Source of the DNA: Candidatus Uhrbacteria bacterium | GTDB taxonomy: Bacteria; Patescibacteriota; Patescibacteriia; JACQSD01 | Reading direction: 5' to 3' | Length of the DNA: 7,804 nt | Assembly: GCA_016206165.1 (NCBI GenBank) | Contig: JACQSD010000086.1 | Coordinates: 1 to 7,804, forward strand | Shown: one piece after another, positions 1-5,865 of the stretch | Layout: each line of letters opens with the position of its first letter | How positions within the stretch are numbered: position 1 is the first letter of the stretch | The notes under the pieces: generated by a model | What the model was told of the DNA's origin: nothing | The model's input: the letters and a program-made list of their open reading frames with translations, nothing else | The model's database searches: none | Translations under genes and position numbers: made by a program

Positions 1-31
1 ACTTACTCACTTACTAACTTTTTTAAACCAT

Positions 32-2227
32 ATGTTCGTCTTTCTCCGCCTCTTCCTCGTCGTTGCGATGCTTGTATCGCTCTCGTCGGTACTCTCCGCA
101 ACGTACATTTATAACAAAGTCGTGGCGATCCGCGCCGATGAGATGATGCCTATGCAGCCAATGCAGACACAGCCAACGATGACGACACAGCCAACGATGA
201 CGACACAGCCAACGATGACGACACAGCCAATGCCGACAACACAGCCAACAACGACGACACAGCCAACGGATACACATACAGGCACAATGCCGGCAACCTG
301 TGCAGCAGGTTGGACTGGTACGCCTCCAAACTGTATTCTCCCACCGCTGACCGGAGATACACAAACGACGACACAACCGCAGACTCAGCCAACAAACACA
401 ACGCAGACAACTCAACCGACGAACATGCAACCGTGTGCTCCTGGGCAAGTACCGACGCAGTCGGCCCCATGCTTGATAGGCACCAGCCAGACGCAAACCC
501 AACCACAAACGCAGACACAACTGCAAACCCAGACACAACCAAGCACCACATCAACAGGAGACTGTTTTAATGCATCAAGCCCTGAATTTGCGTCGTCGCA
601 TTGTACGCAAGCACGTGCATCGATGAATGATCAAAAAGCACAGACGCAAACGCAGCAACAACTGCAAACTACCACGCAACAGCAGCAACCAAATATGCAG
701 GATCTGCAACCGTGTGCTCCAGGACAGAAGCCAACCCAGGCGTTGCCATGTCTATTAAGTGCGGACCAGATGAAGAGTTTTCAGATGAATCAAGGAACAA
801 TGAAATTCCCAGGGCAAGGTGCAACGGAAGGTACATTCCCAGGGCAAGGGAAGACTCAAGGGCAGTTCCCTGGACAAATGGGAACGGAGCAAGGGCAAGA
901 AGGACAGAGACAGATGATGCAAAAGATGCCGTTTGGTGAAGCGAAGCACTTTGAATTACCAAAAGGTTTCGAACAGTTTGGGCAGTCTCCAGAGGGGTCA
1001 GAAGGTGACGAAGACAGGCAGGCAATGATGGAAAAACAAATGGCAAAACAAATGGAAAAGATGAAGGCACAGATGAAGAAACAAATTGAGAAGTTCCCGA
1101 TGTTTAAACAAATTGCAGCGCAGTTGAGTCGTCTCGCACGGAAAAAGATAGCGCTCCCCGAGGGTCTTCAAGAATCATTAGATAAGATTAAAGCGGATGC
1201 ACTCGCAGGCATTGATGCGCTCGAGGCGTCGATGGAGTCTGGGGATGCGGCGCAAGAGATCTTCATGACATTGCAGGAATCACTCCAAGGTCTCGGGGAA
1301 ACAATTCGTGATACAGAGCAATTTGAGAGTGCGAAGAAGCAATATGGCAAGAAAGGGTTTACTGCAGAATTAAAGCGTATTGACGCGGAAATTAAACGAT
1401 TCAAGAAGCAGGATGTTGACACGAGTGACATTGAAGCAGCAGCAGATGTGTTACGCAGTGCACAAAAGGAAATTGCAGATGCAAAAACATTTGAGGAACT
1501 CGAAGCAGTTGGTGAACGTGTACATGAAGCCTTCGAGGGTATCAATGATATTCGAAGAAGTCTCCAGGTGGCAGCACAGTTTAAACAGATAGAACGCACA
1601 GCGAATAAGGAACTTGCCCGCCTTGAACAAGCCGTAAAAGCAGCGGAGAAAACCTATAAATCTATTCCTGATTTAGCGGAGGATGTTGCTGCAGTGAAGG
1701 CGATGGTTGCGGATATGCGAGCCGCATTCGATGAGGTAAAATCGTTAGTTGCGGAAGGAGATGTTGATGAGATTGGTGCACTCCTCCAAGAAAAGCTTGG
1801 TGAACAGAGAGTTGCCGTCGAAGCAGCGCTCCAGAGTCTGAAGGATGCAAAGAATATCATGAAGCAGAAGAATATTGCATCGAAGGAAGAAACAGCGCTC
1901 CGGAGGAAAATTACCAGGCTTGAGCGCGAACATGATGTGAGTGATTTAGTAGCGATTGCTGATCAGCTTAAGCTTGGGCAGAGCCAACTTGATGCGCTCG
2001 TGAAGGAGAAGCCGGTTCCATACGATGAGATTCAAGATCTTATACAATCAGTGTACACGTTACGGGATCAGGCGAATGAACTGACTGCAGCGCTCGAGAA
2101 TAAACCGATTAATTTCTTAAAGGATTTCGGTCTTACCGGGTTTTCAGATTTTGGAGCGCCGTCATTCCTTCCTACCACACAACCCGCTGAAGGAGGAACT
2201 GCATCTGCAGGAGAATTAGCGCAATAA
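32..2227 (+). CDS. Exported helical-repeat protein with Thr/Gln-rich, Cys-paired N-terminal region (paralog 1)
   Basis: Function unknown; I do not recognise the family. Residues 1-23 form a hydrophobic signal peptide or signal anchor, so the rest probably lies outside the membrane. Residues 46-78 are TMTTQP-type tandem repeats. The low-complexity Thr/Gln/Pro region continues to about 225 and holds all eight cysteines as four pairs: C90/C101, C135/C147, C178/C191 and C228/C240. Two of these share the pattern PCAPGQxPTQxxPCL. FPGQG-type repeats lie at 259-283. From about 355 to 690 there are roughly four 70-85 aa helical repeats (starts near 359, 444, 525 and 620), charged and Ala/Leu/Lys/Glu-rich, probably coiled coil. 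The tail is Gly/Ala/Ser-rich. The ATG at 32 is the first start in the frame and leads straight into the signal sequence; no Shine-Dalgarno motif is visible and the promoter lies outside the window. It is a clear paralog of the next gene. A structural or adhesive cell-surface role is a guess from architecture. Confidence 0.85.
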   Translation: MFVFLRLFLVVAMLVSLSSVLSATYIYNKVVAIRADEMMPMQPMQTQPTMTTQPTMTTQPTMTTQPMPTTQPTTTTQPTDTHTGTMPATCAAGWTGTPPNCILPPLTGDTQTTTQPQTQPTNTTQTTQPTNMQPCAPGQVPTQSAPCLIGTSQTQTQPQTQTQLQTQTQPSTTSTGDCFNASSPEFASSHCTQARASMNDQKAQTQTQQQLQTTTQQQQPNMQDLQPCAPGQKPTQALPCLLSADQMKSFQMNQGTMKFPGQGATEGTFPGQGKTQGQFPGQMGTEQGQEGQRQMMQKMPFGEAKHFELPKGFEQFGQSPEGSEGDEDRQAMMEKQMAKQMEKMKAQMKKQIEKFPMFKQIAAQLSRLARKKIALPEGLQESLDKIKADALAGIDALEASMESGDAAQEIFMTLQESLQGLGETIRDTEQFESAKKQYGKKGFTAELKRIDAEIKRFKKQDVDTSDIEAAADVLRSAQKEIADAKTFEELEAVGERVHEAFEGINDIRRSLQVAAQFKQIERTANKELARLEQAVKAAEKTYKSIPDLAEDVAAVKAMVADMRAAFDEVKSLVAEGDVDEIGALLQEKLGEQRVAVEAALQSLKDAKNIMKQKNIASKEETALRRKITRLEREHDVSDLVAIADQLKLGQSQLDALVKEKPVPYDEIQDLIQSVYTLRDQANELTAALENKPINFLKDFGLTGFSDFGAPSFLPTTQPAEGGTASAGELAQ
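176..265 (+). repeat. 18-bp tandem repeat (five units) inside paralog 1
   Basis: Three perfect units of ACGATGACGACACAGCCA occupy 176-193, 194-211 and 212-229, followed by two diverged units at 230-247 and 248-265; a partly matching unit precedes them at 158-175. Each unit encodes six residues of the TMTTQP type. The perfect identity of three neighbours suggests recent slippage or unequal exchange, so copy number may vary between strains without changing the reading frame. Confidence 0.9.
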
Positions 2228-2235
2228 TGATTATG

Positions 2236-2265
2236 AAACGCCCCGCGCTCAGCGCGGGGCGTTTT
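2236..2265 (+). terminator. Intrinsic terminator after paralog 1
   Basis: A 14-bp perfect inverted repeat (arms 2236-2249 and 2251-2264, GC-rich core CGCCCCGCGCT) starts 8 nt after the TAA of the first gene and ends in a T run. In RNA the tip must open to a loop of a few bases. It lies between the two paralogs, only 25 nt before the second gene. Confidence 0.9.
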
Positions 2266-2290
2266 GCCCTCACTTCATTCTTAATCCTTC

Positions 2291-3928
2291 ATGCCTATGA
2301 ATACACCACTTCGAGGACTCATGATTGCTGCGGTGGTTGTTGCGCTTGGGAGCGCAGTGACGACGACGTATTTAGCGTCCGAGACCGCAAGCGTTGCTGC
2401 AGATATTGAATCAGCGGCAACACAACCAGCAACTACGACCACAGAGCCAGCGACGCAAGCGACGAATCAAACACCCACTGAACCTACGTGTCCACCAGAC
2501 CAACATTTTGAGAATGGCCCAGGAACTCCATGTGTGTGGAACATGGATAAAGTCCCCCAGAATCAACCGGGGATGAACCAGCAGTGCGGTCCAGACGGAT
2601 GCCCTGGACAGAATGGGCCAGGATTCCGACAAGGCCCAAGTGATGAAGAAATGCAGAAACAACAACAGATGAATGATGCGCGCATGGTTACGGAACAACA
2701 GCGCAATCTCAAACGCGAAGCGAAGGAGTTGAAGAACATGCTTCAGTTTGGTGGTCCAAAAAAATCAGAGGCGGTGAAAAAGATTCTCGCTGAAAAACAG
2801 GCAGAGATTAAAGCGTTACAGGATGAAGCTGCAAAAGAAGGAATTACTATGGACGAACTCCAGGCGGTCCGTGAAAAGATTCAAGCGTTCCGCGATACGT
2901 GGCAAGATACCATGCAGACTCTTCAAGAAGAAATGCAGAATGCCGAACAACTCGGGAGAATGCAGCGAGAGGTGAAGAACCTGGAGCGGGGCGTTAAAGA
3001 GTTTAAAAAACGATTGGCGATATTGACAAAACAGAAAATTGCAATCCCACAAGCAATCAGTGACGCGATTGCGAAAGTAGAGAATATTGTCGCGACGATT
3101 AAGACCGCGAAGACATGGGCAGAGGTTGAAGCGGTTGGGGGTGAAGATATGTGGGGGGCCTTCCAGGAACTTGAAGAACACAGGCAGCAGCTTGAGATGT
3201 TATCGCGGTGGCCACAAACGTTAAAACAACTCAATAGTCAGTTAAAAAATCTTGATCGAGAACTCAAACGAAGTAAGACTATAGTTGATCGGCTTGCGAA
3301 AAAAGAGATGGATCTTTCAAGAGCATATGATGAATTCAAGGCAGCAGTTGATGAGCTCAAGGCCGCGCGCGATCGGGCAGGAGCAGCGGTTGCGGTAGGG
3401 AATGCAGAAGAAGCATTTGATACACTTGAAAATGACGTATTTGGTCGGATGGAAGAAGTTTGGGGTTTCTCACGTCGCATTCAGACAATGGAGAATCTTG
3501 GGCGATTCAAATCGCAATCGCAACAAGGAATTGCAGATGCACAGCGGCAAATTAATAACCTGAAGCGCAAGAAGATTGATACATCTGAATTAGAGGATCT
3601 TGTGAGTCAAGCAAAAGAGAAACGTGCAGAAGTACTTGCACTTCTTAATGATAAAGATGTTGAACCGGAGGATATCTTCAGTGCGATGCAGGAGATGGAT
3701 GAGATACGGCAGCAATTTGAAGGACAAGTATCCGAGTTGACTGGACAAGGAGAGAAGATGCCATGGGAAGAGGGCCCGCAGCAATTTAATAGTATTCAGG
3801 CGCCAAAGGGATGGGAAGGAATGTTCCAACAGGGCGGTGGGCCTGGTGGGCCAGGCATGGGGCCTGGAGGTCCGGAGATGGGTGGTCCAGGGATGGGACC
3901 AATGGGGCCTGGCGGACCAGGGTTCTAA
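2291..3928 (+). CDS. Exported helical-repeat protein with Gly/Pro/Met-rich tail (paralog 2)
   Basis: Function unknown; paralog of the preceding gene. Residues 8-28 are a hydrophobic signal peptide or anchor, and the segment just after it resembles paralog 1 (TY followed by about ten residues and AAD or RAD). A Thr/Pro/Gln region (41-66) is followed by cysteine pairs C67/C81 and C99/C104. Four helical repeats start near residues 139, 225, 311 and 409. Two motifs tie the proteins together: AKTWAEVEAVG (273-283) against AKTFEELEAVG in paralog 1 (484-494), and KKIDTSELE (427-435) against KKQDVDTSDIE (458-468). The C-terminal 30 residues are almost only Gly, Pro and Met in GPGMGP/GGPGG units. The ATG at 2291 precedes the hydrophobic segment directly; an ATG two codons later is possible. 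No Shine-Dalgarno motif and no convincing promoter lie in the 25 nt after the upstream terminator, so expression may rely on read-through or on a promoter inside the first gene. Confidence 0.85.
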   Translation: MPMNTPLRGLMIAAVVVALGSAVTTTYLASETASVAADIESAATQPATTTTEPATQATNQTPTEPTCPPDQHFENGPGTPCVWNMDKVPQNQPGMNQQCGPDGCPGQNGPGFRQGPSDEEMQKQQQMNDARMVTEQQRNLKREAKELKNMLQFGGPKKSEAVKKILAEKQAEIKALQDEAAKEGITMDELQAVREKIQAFRDTWQDTMQTLQEEMQNAEQLGRMQREVKNLERGVKEFKKRLAILTKQKIAIPQAISDAIAKVENIVATIKTAKTWAEVEAVGGEDMWGAFQELEEHRQQLEMLSRWPQTLKQLNSQLKNLDRELKRSKTIVDRLAKKEMDLSRAYDEFKAAVDELKAARDRAGAAVAVGNAEEAFDTLENDVFGRMEEVWGFSRRIQTMENLGRFKSQSQQGIADAQRQINNLKRKKIDTSELEDLVSQAKEKRAEVLALLNDKDVEPEDIFSAMQEMDEIRQQFEGQVSELTGQGEKMPWEEGPQQFNSIQAPKGWEGMFQQGGGPGGPGMGPGGPEMGGPGMGPMGPGGPGF

Positions 3929-3942
3929 AATAGCAATAGACA

Positions 3943-3971
3943 AAAAGCCCCGACATAACGTCGGGGCTTTT
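3943..3971 (+). terminator. Intrinsic terminator after paralog 2
   Basis: Arms AAAAGCCCCGAC (3943-3954) and GTCGGGGCTTTT (3960-3971) form a 12-bp perfect stem with a 5-nt loop, 14 nt after the TAA of paralog 2. The A and T runs on both sides could let it act in both directions, but the gene arriving from the right has its own terminator at 4017-4048. Confidence 0.92.
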
Positions 3972-3980
3972 GGTTGTAGT

Positions 3981-4020
3981 CCCCTCTCCTTGTAGGAGAG
4001 GTGAGGGTGAGGTTTTAAAA
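3981..4020. repeat. REP-like palindrome, short variant
   Basis: The stem CCTCTCCT (3983-3990) pairs with AGGAGAGG (3994-4001) across a 3-nt loop, followed by TGAGGGTGAGG and TTTTAAAAC. The same stem family with a G(G)GTGAGG tail appears at 6403-6467 and twice at 7597-7709. It lies between two terminators and codes for nothing. Confidence 0.75.
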
Positions 4021-4048
4021 CAAAAACACTCCGGCTCCGCCGGAATGT
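4017..4048 (-). terminator. Intrinsic terminator of the tRNA-His transcript
   Basis: Read on the minus strand, ACATTCCGGC pairs with GCCGGAGTGT (10 bp including one G-U) around the loop GGA, followed by the T-rich run TTTTTGTTTT. It begins 5 nt after the encoded CCA of tRNA-His and is the first terminator seen downstream of the tRNA-Arg promoter. Confidence 0.85.
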
Positions 4049-4053
4049 CCTTG

Positions 4054-4129
4054 TGGGGTGGCTAGAGGGAGTTGAACCCTCGCTAAAAGCTCCACAAGCT
4101 TCTGTGCTGACCGTTACACCATAGCCACC
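4054..4129 (-). tRNA. tRNA-His(GUG)
   Basis: Histidine tRNA with a complete cloverleaf. The acceptor stem GTGGCTA (4122-4128) pairs with TAGCCAC (4058-4064). The D stem is GTGT/GCAC, the anticodon stem GAAGC/GCTTT with loop TTGTGGA, and the T arm GAGGG/CCCTC with loop TTCAACT. The anticodon GTG is at 4093-4095. The identity is confirmed by the histidine-specific extra G(-1) at 4129 opposite discriminator C73 at 4057. The CCA tail is encoded (4054-4056), unlike in the tRNA-Arg of this window. A terminator follows directly. I found no convincing promoter just upstream, so it may be made as the tail of the protease transcript. Confidence 0.97.
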
Positions 4130-4143
4130 ATAGATCGAAATTT

Positions 4144-4258
4144 CAAATTACAGATCACAAATTTCAAACAAATATCAAATTCCAATATTTAAGCATCGGG
4201 TTTGTGATTTTAGATTTTCGTCATTGTGATTTGTTTGGGATTTGGTGCTTGTGATTTG
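4144..4258. repeat. AT-rich imperfect inverted repeat between htrA and tRNA-His
   Basis: The left arm (4144-4179), reverse-complemented, aligns without gaps to the right arm (4223-4258) at about 26 of 36 positions, sharing the core ATTTGTTTG and ending in ATTTG. The centre (4180-4222) is unpaired AT-rich DNA. The stretch consists of short words such as TTTGTGATTTG and contains no gene. An RNA copy could fold into a long weak hairpin between the protease stop codon and the tRNA. Confidence 0.6.
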
Positions 4259-4259
4259 T

Positions 4260-5453
4260 TCATTCTCCAATTGGTACTGCATCCAACGTGAGTGGGATTT
4301 CGAGTGTCACGCCGCTCCGCCAGAGTTTGATCGTGAGTGTATCATCAACATTGAACTTCTGCAAGACACGCGCGATTGTTTTTGTCGACGTAATTTTTTC
4401 TCCCGCGATTTCGAGGATGATGTCATCCTCCTTTAACCCTGCTTTTGCCGCGGGGCCCCCAGGGAGTACTGCCGCCTCATATGCAGTTTTTCCCTTTGTC
4501 AGCCGCGCGCCGTACGTGATGGGAAGTTTGAGCTCTTTTGCAAGTTCCGGAGTCACGAGTATAAACCGAACCGCAATGCGCGGGCGGAGAATTTTTCCCT
4601 TCGCGAGCATGCTCTGAATGACCGATTTTGCAGCATTGATCGGAATCGTGAATCCAATGCCACGGCCTTGCTGATCGATCGCGGTATTAATACCAATGAC
4701 ATCGCCGTTAATGTTGACAAGCGGACCTCCGGAATTTCCAGGATTGATCGATGCGTCAGTTTGGATAATATCAAAGAGCTCCTCGGATTGGCCACTTCCA
4801 TCGTTTGCAGTGATTGAGCGACCAATGCCAGAGATCACGCCTTTTGTCACGGTGTTCTGGTAGCGGCCGAGCGAGTTGCCAATCGCGATGACCGTTTGCC
4901 CGGTTTTTAAATTCGCAGAATCACCGAGTGGGGCCGCAGCAAATTTTTTCCCACTCACGCGGACGAATGCAAGATCATTTGATGGATCGCGGCCAACTAC
5001 TTTTGCCGGAAGTTCTTTCCCAGTGTTCGTGATGACCGTGTATGTTGCGCCATCATCCTTGGCGCCGACGACGTGTTTGTTTGTAAGGATGAGACCGTCG
5101 GCAGTAATGAAGAATCCAGTTCCTTGGCTTGTCGATTCTTGCTTTTGTGGGCCTTGTGGAATGAGCGGACTGAGATTAAAGAATGGGTCGTTTAAAATTT
5201 CTGGTGGAAATCCGACGAATGGACTTTGCACAATGACTGTCCGTTTTGCGACAATACTTACGACCGATGGCTGTACACGTTCGATCGCACGGATCGTTGC
5301 CGATTCGTCATCTTTCACCTCGATTATTTGTGGAGGTGTCAGCTTTGGTTTTATTGCACCAACGCCCGTGCCGATCAATAACATGATGAGCAGGGTTCCA
5401 GAAATGAACACATTCGCAATAAGAAGGATGGAAGTAATTTTATTGTTGCGCAT
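4260..5453 (-). CDS. htrA: HtrA/DegP-type serine protease with PDZ domain
   Basis: Envelope-quality-control protease of the trypsin-like S1C family, expected to degrade or refold misfolded proteins outside the cytoplasmic membrane. Residues 8-30 are one hydrophobic segment, probably an uncleaved anchor. The protease domain runs from about 52 to 285 with the full triad: H127 in TNKHVV, D160 in DPSNDLAFV and S241 in INPGNSGGPL. A single PDZ domain covers about 296-390, with LPGGPAAKAGLKEDDIILEI as its core. The length of 397 aa is normal for a one-PDZ HtrA. The usual LGV segment leading into the PDZ domain reads RIAV here (293-296). The ATG at 5451-5453 directly precedes the hydrophobic segment; no Shine-Dalgarno motif or clear promoter is seen, and the gene starts 22 nt after the tRNA-linked repeats, so it may be transcribed from the tRNA-Arg promoter. 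The two exported paralogs encoded to its left are possible clients, but that is only a guess from proximity. Confidence 0.96.
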   Translation of the reverse strand: MRNNKITSILLIANVFISGTLLIMLLIGTGVGAIKPKLTPPQIIEVKDDESATIRAIERVQPSVVSIVAKRTVIVQSPFVGFPPEILNDPFFNLSPLIPQGPQKQESTSQGTGFFITADGLILTNKHVVGAKDDGATYTVITNTGKELPAKVVGRDPSNDLAFVRVSGKKFAAAPLGDSANLKTGQTVIAIGNSLGRYQNTVTKGVISGIGRSITANDGSGQSEELFDIIQTDASINPGNSGGPLVNINGDVIGINTAIDQQGRGIGFTIPINAAKSVIQSMLAKGKILRPRIAVRFILVTPELAKELKLPITYGARLTKGKTAYEAAVLPGGPAAKAGLKEDDIILEIAGEKITSTKTIARVLQKFNVDDTLTIKLWRSGVTLEIPLTLDAVPIGE

Positions 5454-5475
5454 ATGTTTCTATTAATATTTTCAA

Positions 5476-5603
5476 TGCCCTCGGAGAGAATCGTCCGCTA
5501 CGCCCCGCGCACCACGTGCGCGGTCGAGCGGGTCCGCGCACCCGCGCAGGCCCCGGGCCATGTCGCGGGATGTCGCGGAAACTCCACGTCTGCGCTCTGC
5601 CTC
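5476..5603 (-). repeat. tRNA-Arg-linked tandem repeat, distal copy (128 bp)
   Basis: Second repeat downstream of tRNA-Arg. On the minus strand it opens with GAGGCAGAGCG, has a long three-tier hairpin (5533-5579), then a hairpin identical to that of the proximal copy (CCGCGCAC/GTGCGCGG on the plus strand, 5505-5512 and 5516-5523), and ends in GTAGCGGACGATTCTCTCCG followed by AGGGCA, a degenerate version of the last 25 nt of tRNA-Arg. It is much more GC-rich than the flanking genes and ends 22 nt before the htrA start. It may yield a small stable RNA or act as a leader of htrA; neither is shown. Confidence 0.8.
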
Positions 5604-5712
5604 TGCCCTCGGTTGGAATCGCCCGCTACGTCCCGCGCACCACGTGCGCGGTCGAGCGGGTCCGCTCAGGTCTCTGACCATGAGCGGAAACTCGATGTCT
5701 ACGCTCTGCCTC
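5604..5712 (-). repeat. tRNA-Arg-linked tandem repeat, proximal copy (109 bp)
   Basis: First repeat, abutting the tRNA-Arg discriminator base. It opens with GAGGCAGAGCG on the minus strand and has a variable hairpin (plus strand TCCGCTCA 5661-5668 and TGAGCGGA 5681-5688, extended by GGTC/GACC around the loop TCT). The conserved hairpin CCGCGCAC/GTGCGCGG follows, flanked here by CCCGCT/AGCGGG. It ends in GTAGCGGGCGATTCCAACCG plus AGGGCA, resembling the tRNA-Arg T-arm and acceptor 3' half. It is 19 bp shorter than the distal copy, and the difference lies in the variable hairpin. Confidence 0.8.
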
Positions 5713-5784
5713 TGCCCTCGGCAGGAATCGAACCTACATCAACGCCTTAGAAGAGCGCTGCTTTATCCATTAAGCTACGAGGGC
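5713..5784 (-). tRNA. tRNA-Arg(UCU)
   Basis: Arginine tRNA reading AGA/AGG codons. The acceptor stem is GCCCTCG (5778-5784) with CGAGGGC (5714-5720) and discriminator A at 5713. The anticodon loop CTTCTAA covers 5747-5753 with anticodon TCT at 5749-5751. The T arm is GTAGG/CCTGC with loop TTCGATT. The anticodon stem has G-U pairs at both ends, so it is somewhat weak. CCA is not encoded; GAG follows, so the tail must be added enzymatically. It has its own promoter upstream and no terminator directly downstream; two GC-rich repeats carrying copies of its 3' end follow instead. Confidence 0.95.
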
Positions 5785-5812
5785 ACAGGCAGAGGCAGTA
5801 GGAGTATCTCGG

Positions 5813-5841
5813 AGTATACAAAAAGATTGAGCAAAAATCAA
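5813..5841 (-). promoter_or_regulatory. Sigma70-type promoter of tRNA-Arg
   Basis: On the minus strand, TTGATT (5836-5841), a 17-bp spacer and TATACT (5813-5818) match the housekeeping consensus at 4 and 5 of 6 positions. The predicted start near 5806 gives a leader of about 20 nt before the tRNA. It could also drive the downstream repeats, htrA and tRNA-His. Confidence 0.75.
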
Positions 5842-5865
5842 TCCGTATAATCCGCTCCATCCACA

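Noticed and set aside
176..265. CRISPR-like array
   Set aside because: Units are directly adjacent with no spacers and encode an in-frame peptide repeat.
23..554. Minus-strand frames opposite the start of paralog 1
   Set aside because: Their Leu/Trp/Cys-rich or Ser/Val/Ala-rich repeats are only the complement of the TMTTQP-type tandem repeat.
2227..2409. 60-aa frame starting at the stop codon of paralog 1 (TAATG overlap)
   Set aside because: It reads through the terminator hairpin and overlaps the signal sequence of paralog 2 in another frame.
4876..5466. 196-aa frame antisense to htrA
   Set aside because: Codon-shadow of a gene with complete catalytic motifs; no start signals and no protein-like composition.
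5476..5784. attL/attR-type attachment site of an integrated element at tRNA-Arg
   Set aside because: A recombinase gene is adjacent and the tRNA 3' end is repeated, but the copies are tandem, degenerate and only 109-128 bp apart with no cargo between them, and the recombinase looks like housekeeping XerC/D. A tRNA-linked repeat explains it better.
5454..5850. Plus-strand frames of about 96-98 aa across the tRNA-Arg region
   Set aside because: They cross the tRNA gene and the GC-rich repeats on the opposite strand; low stop density from high GC explains them.
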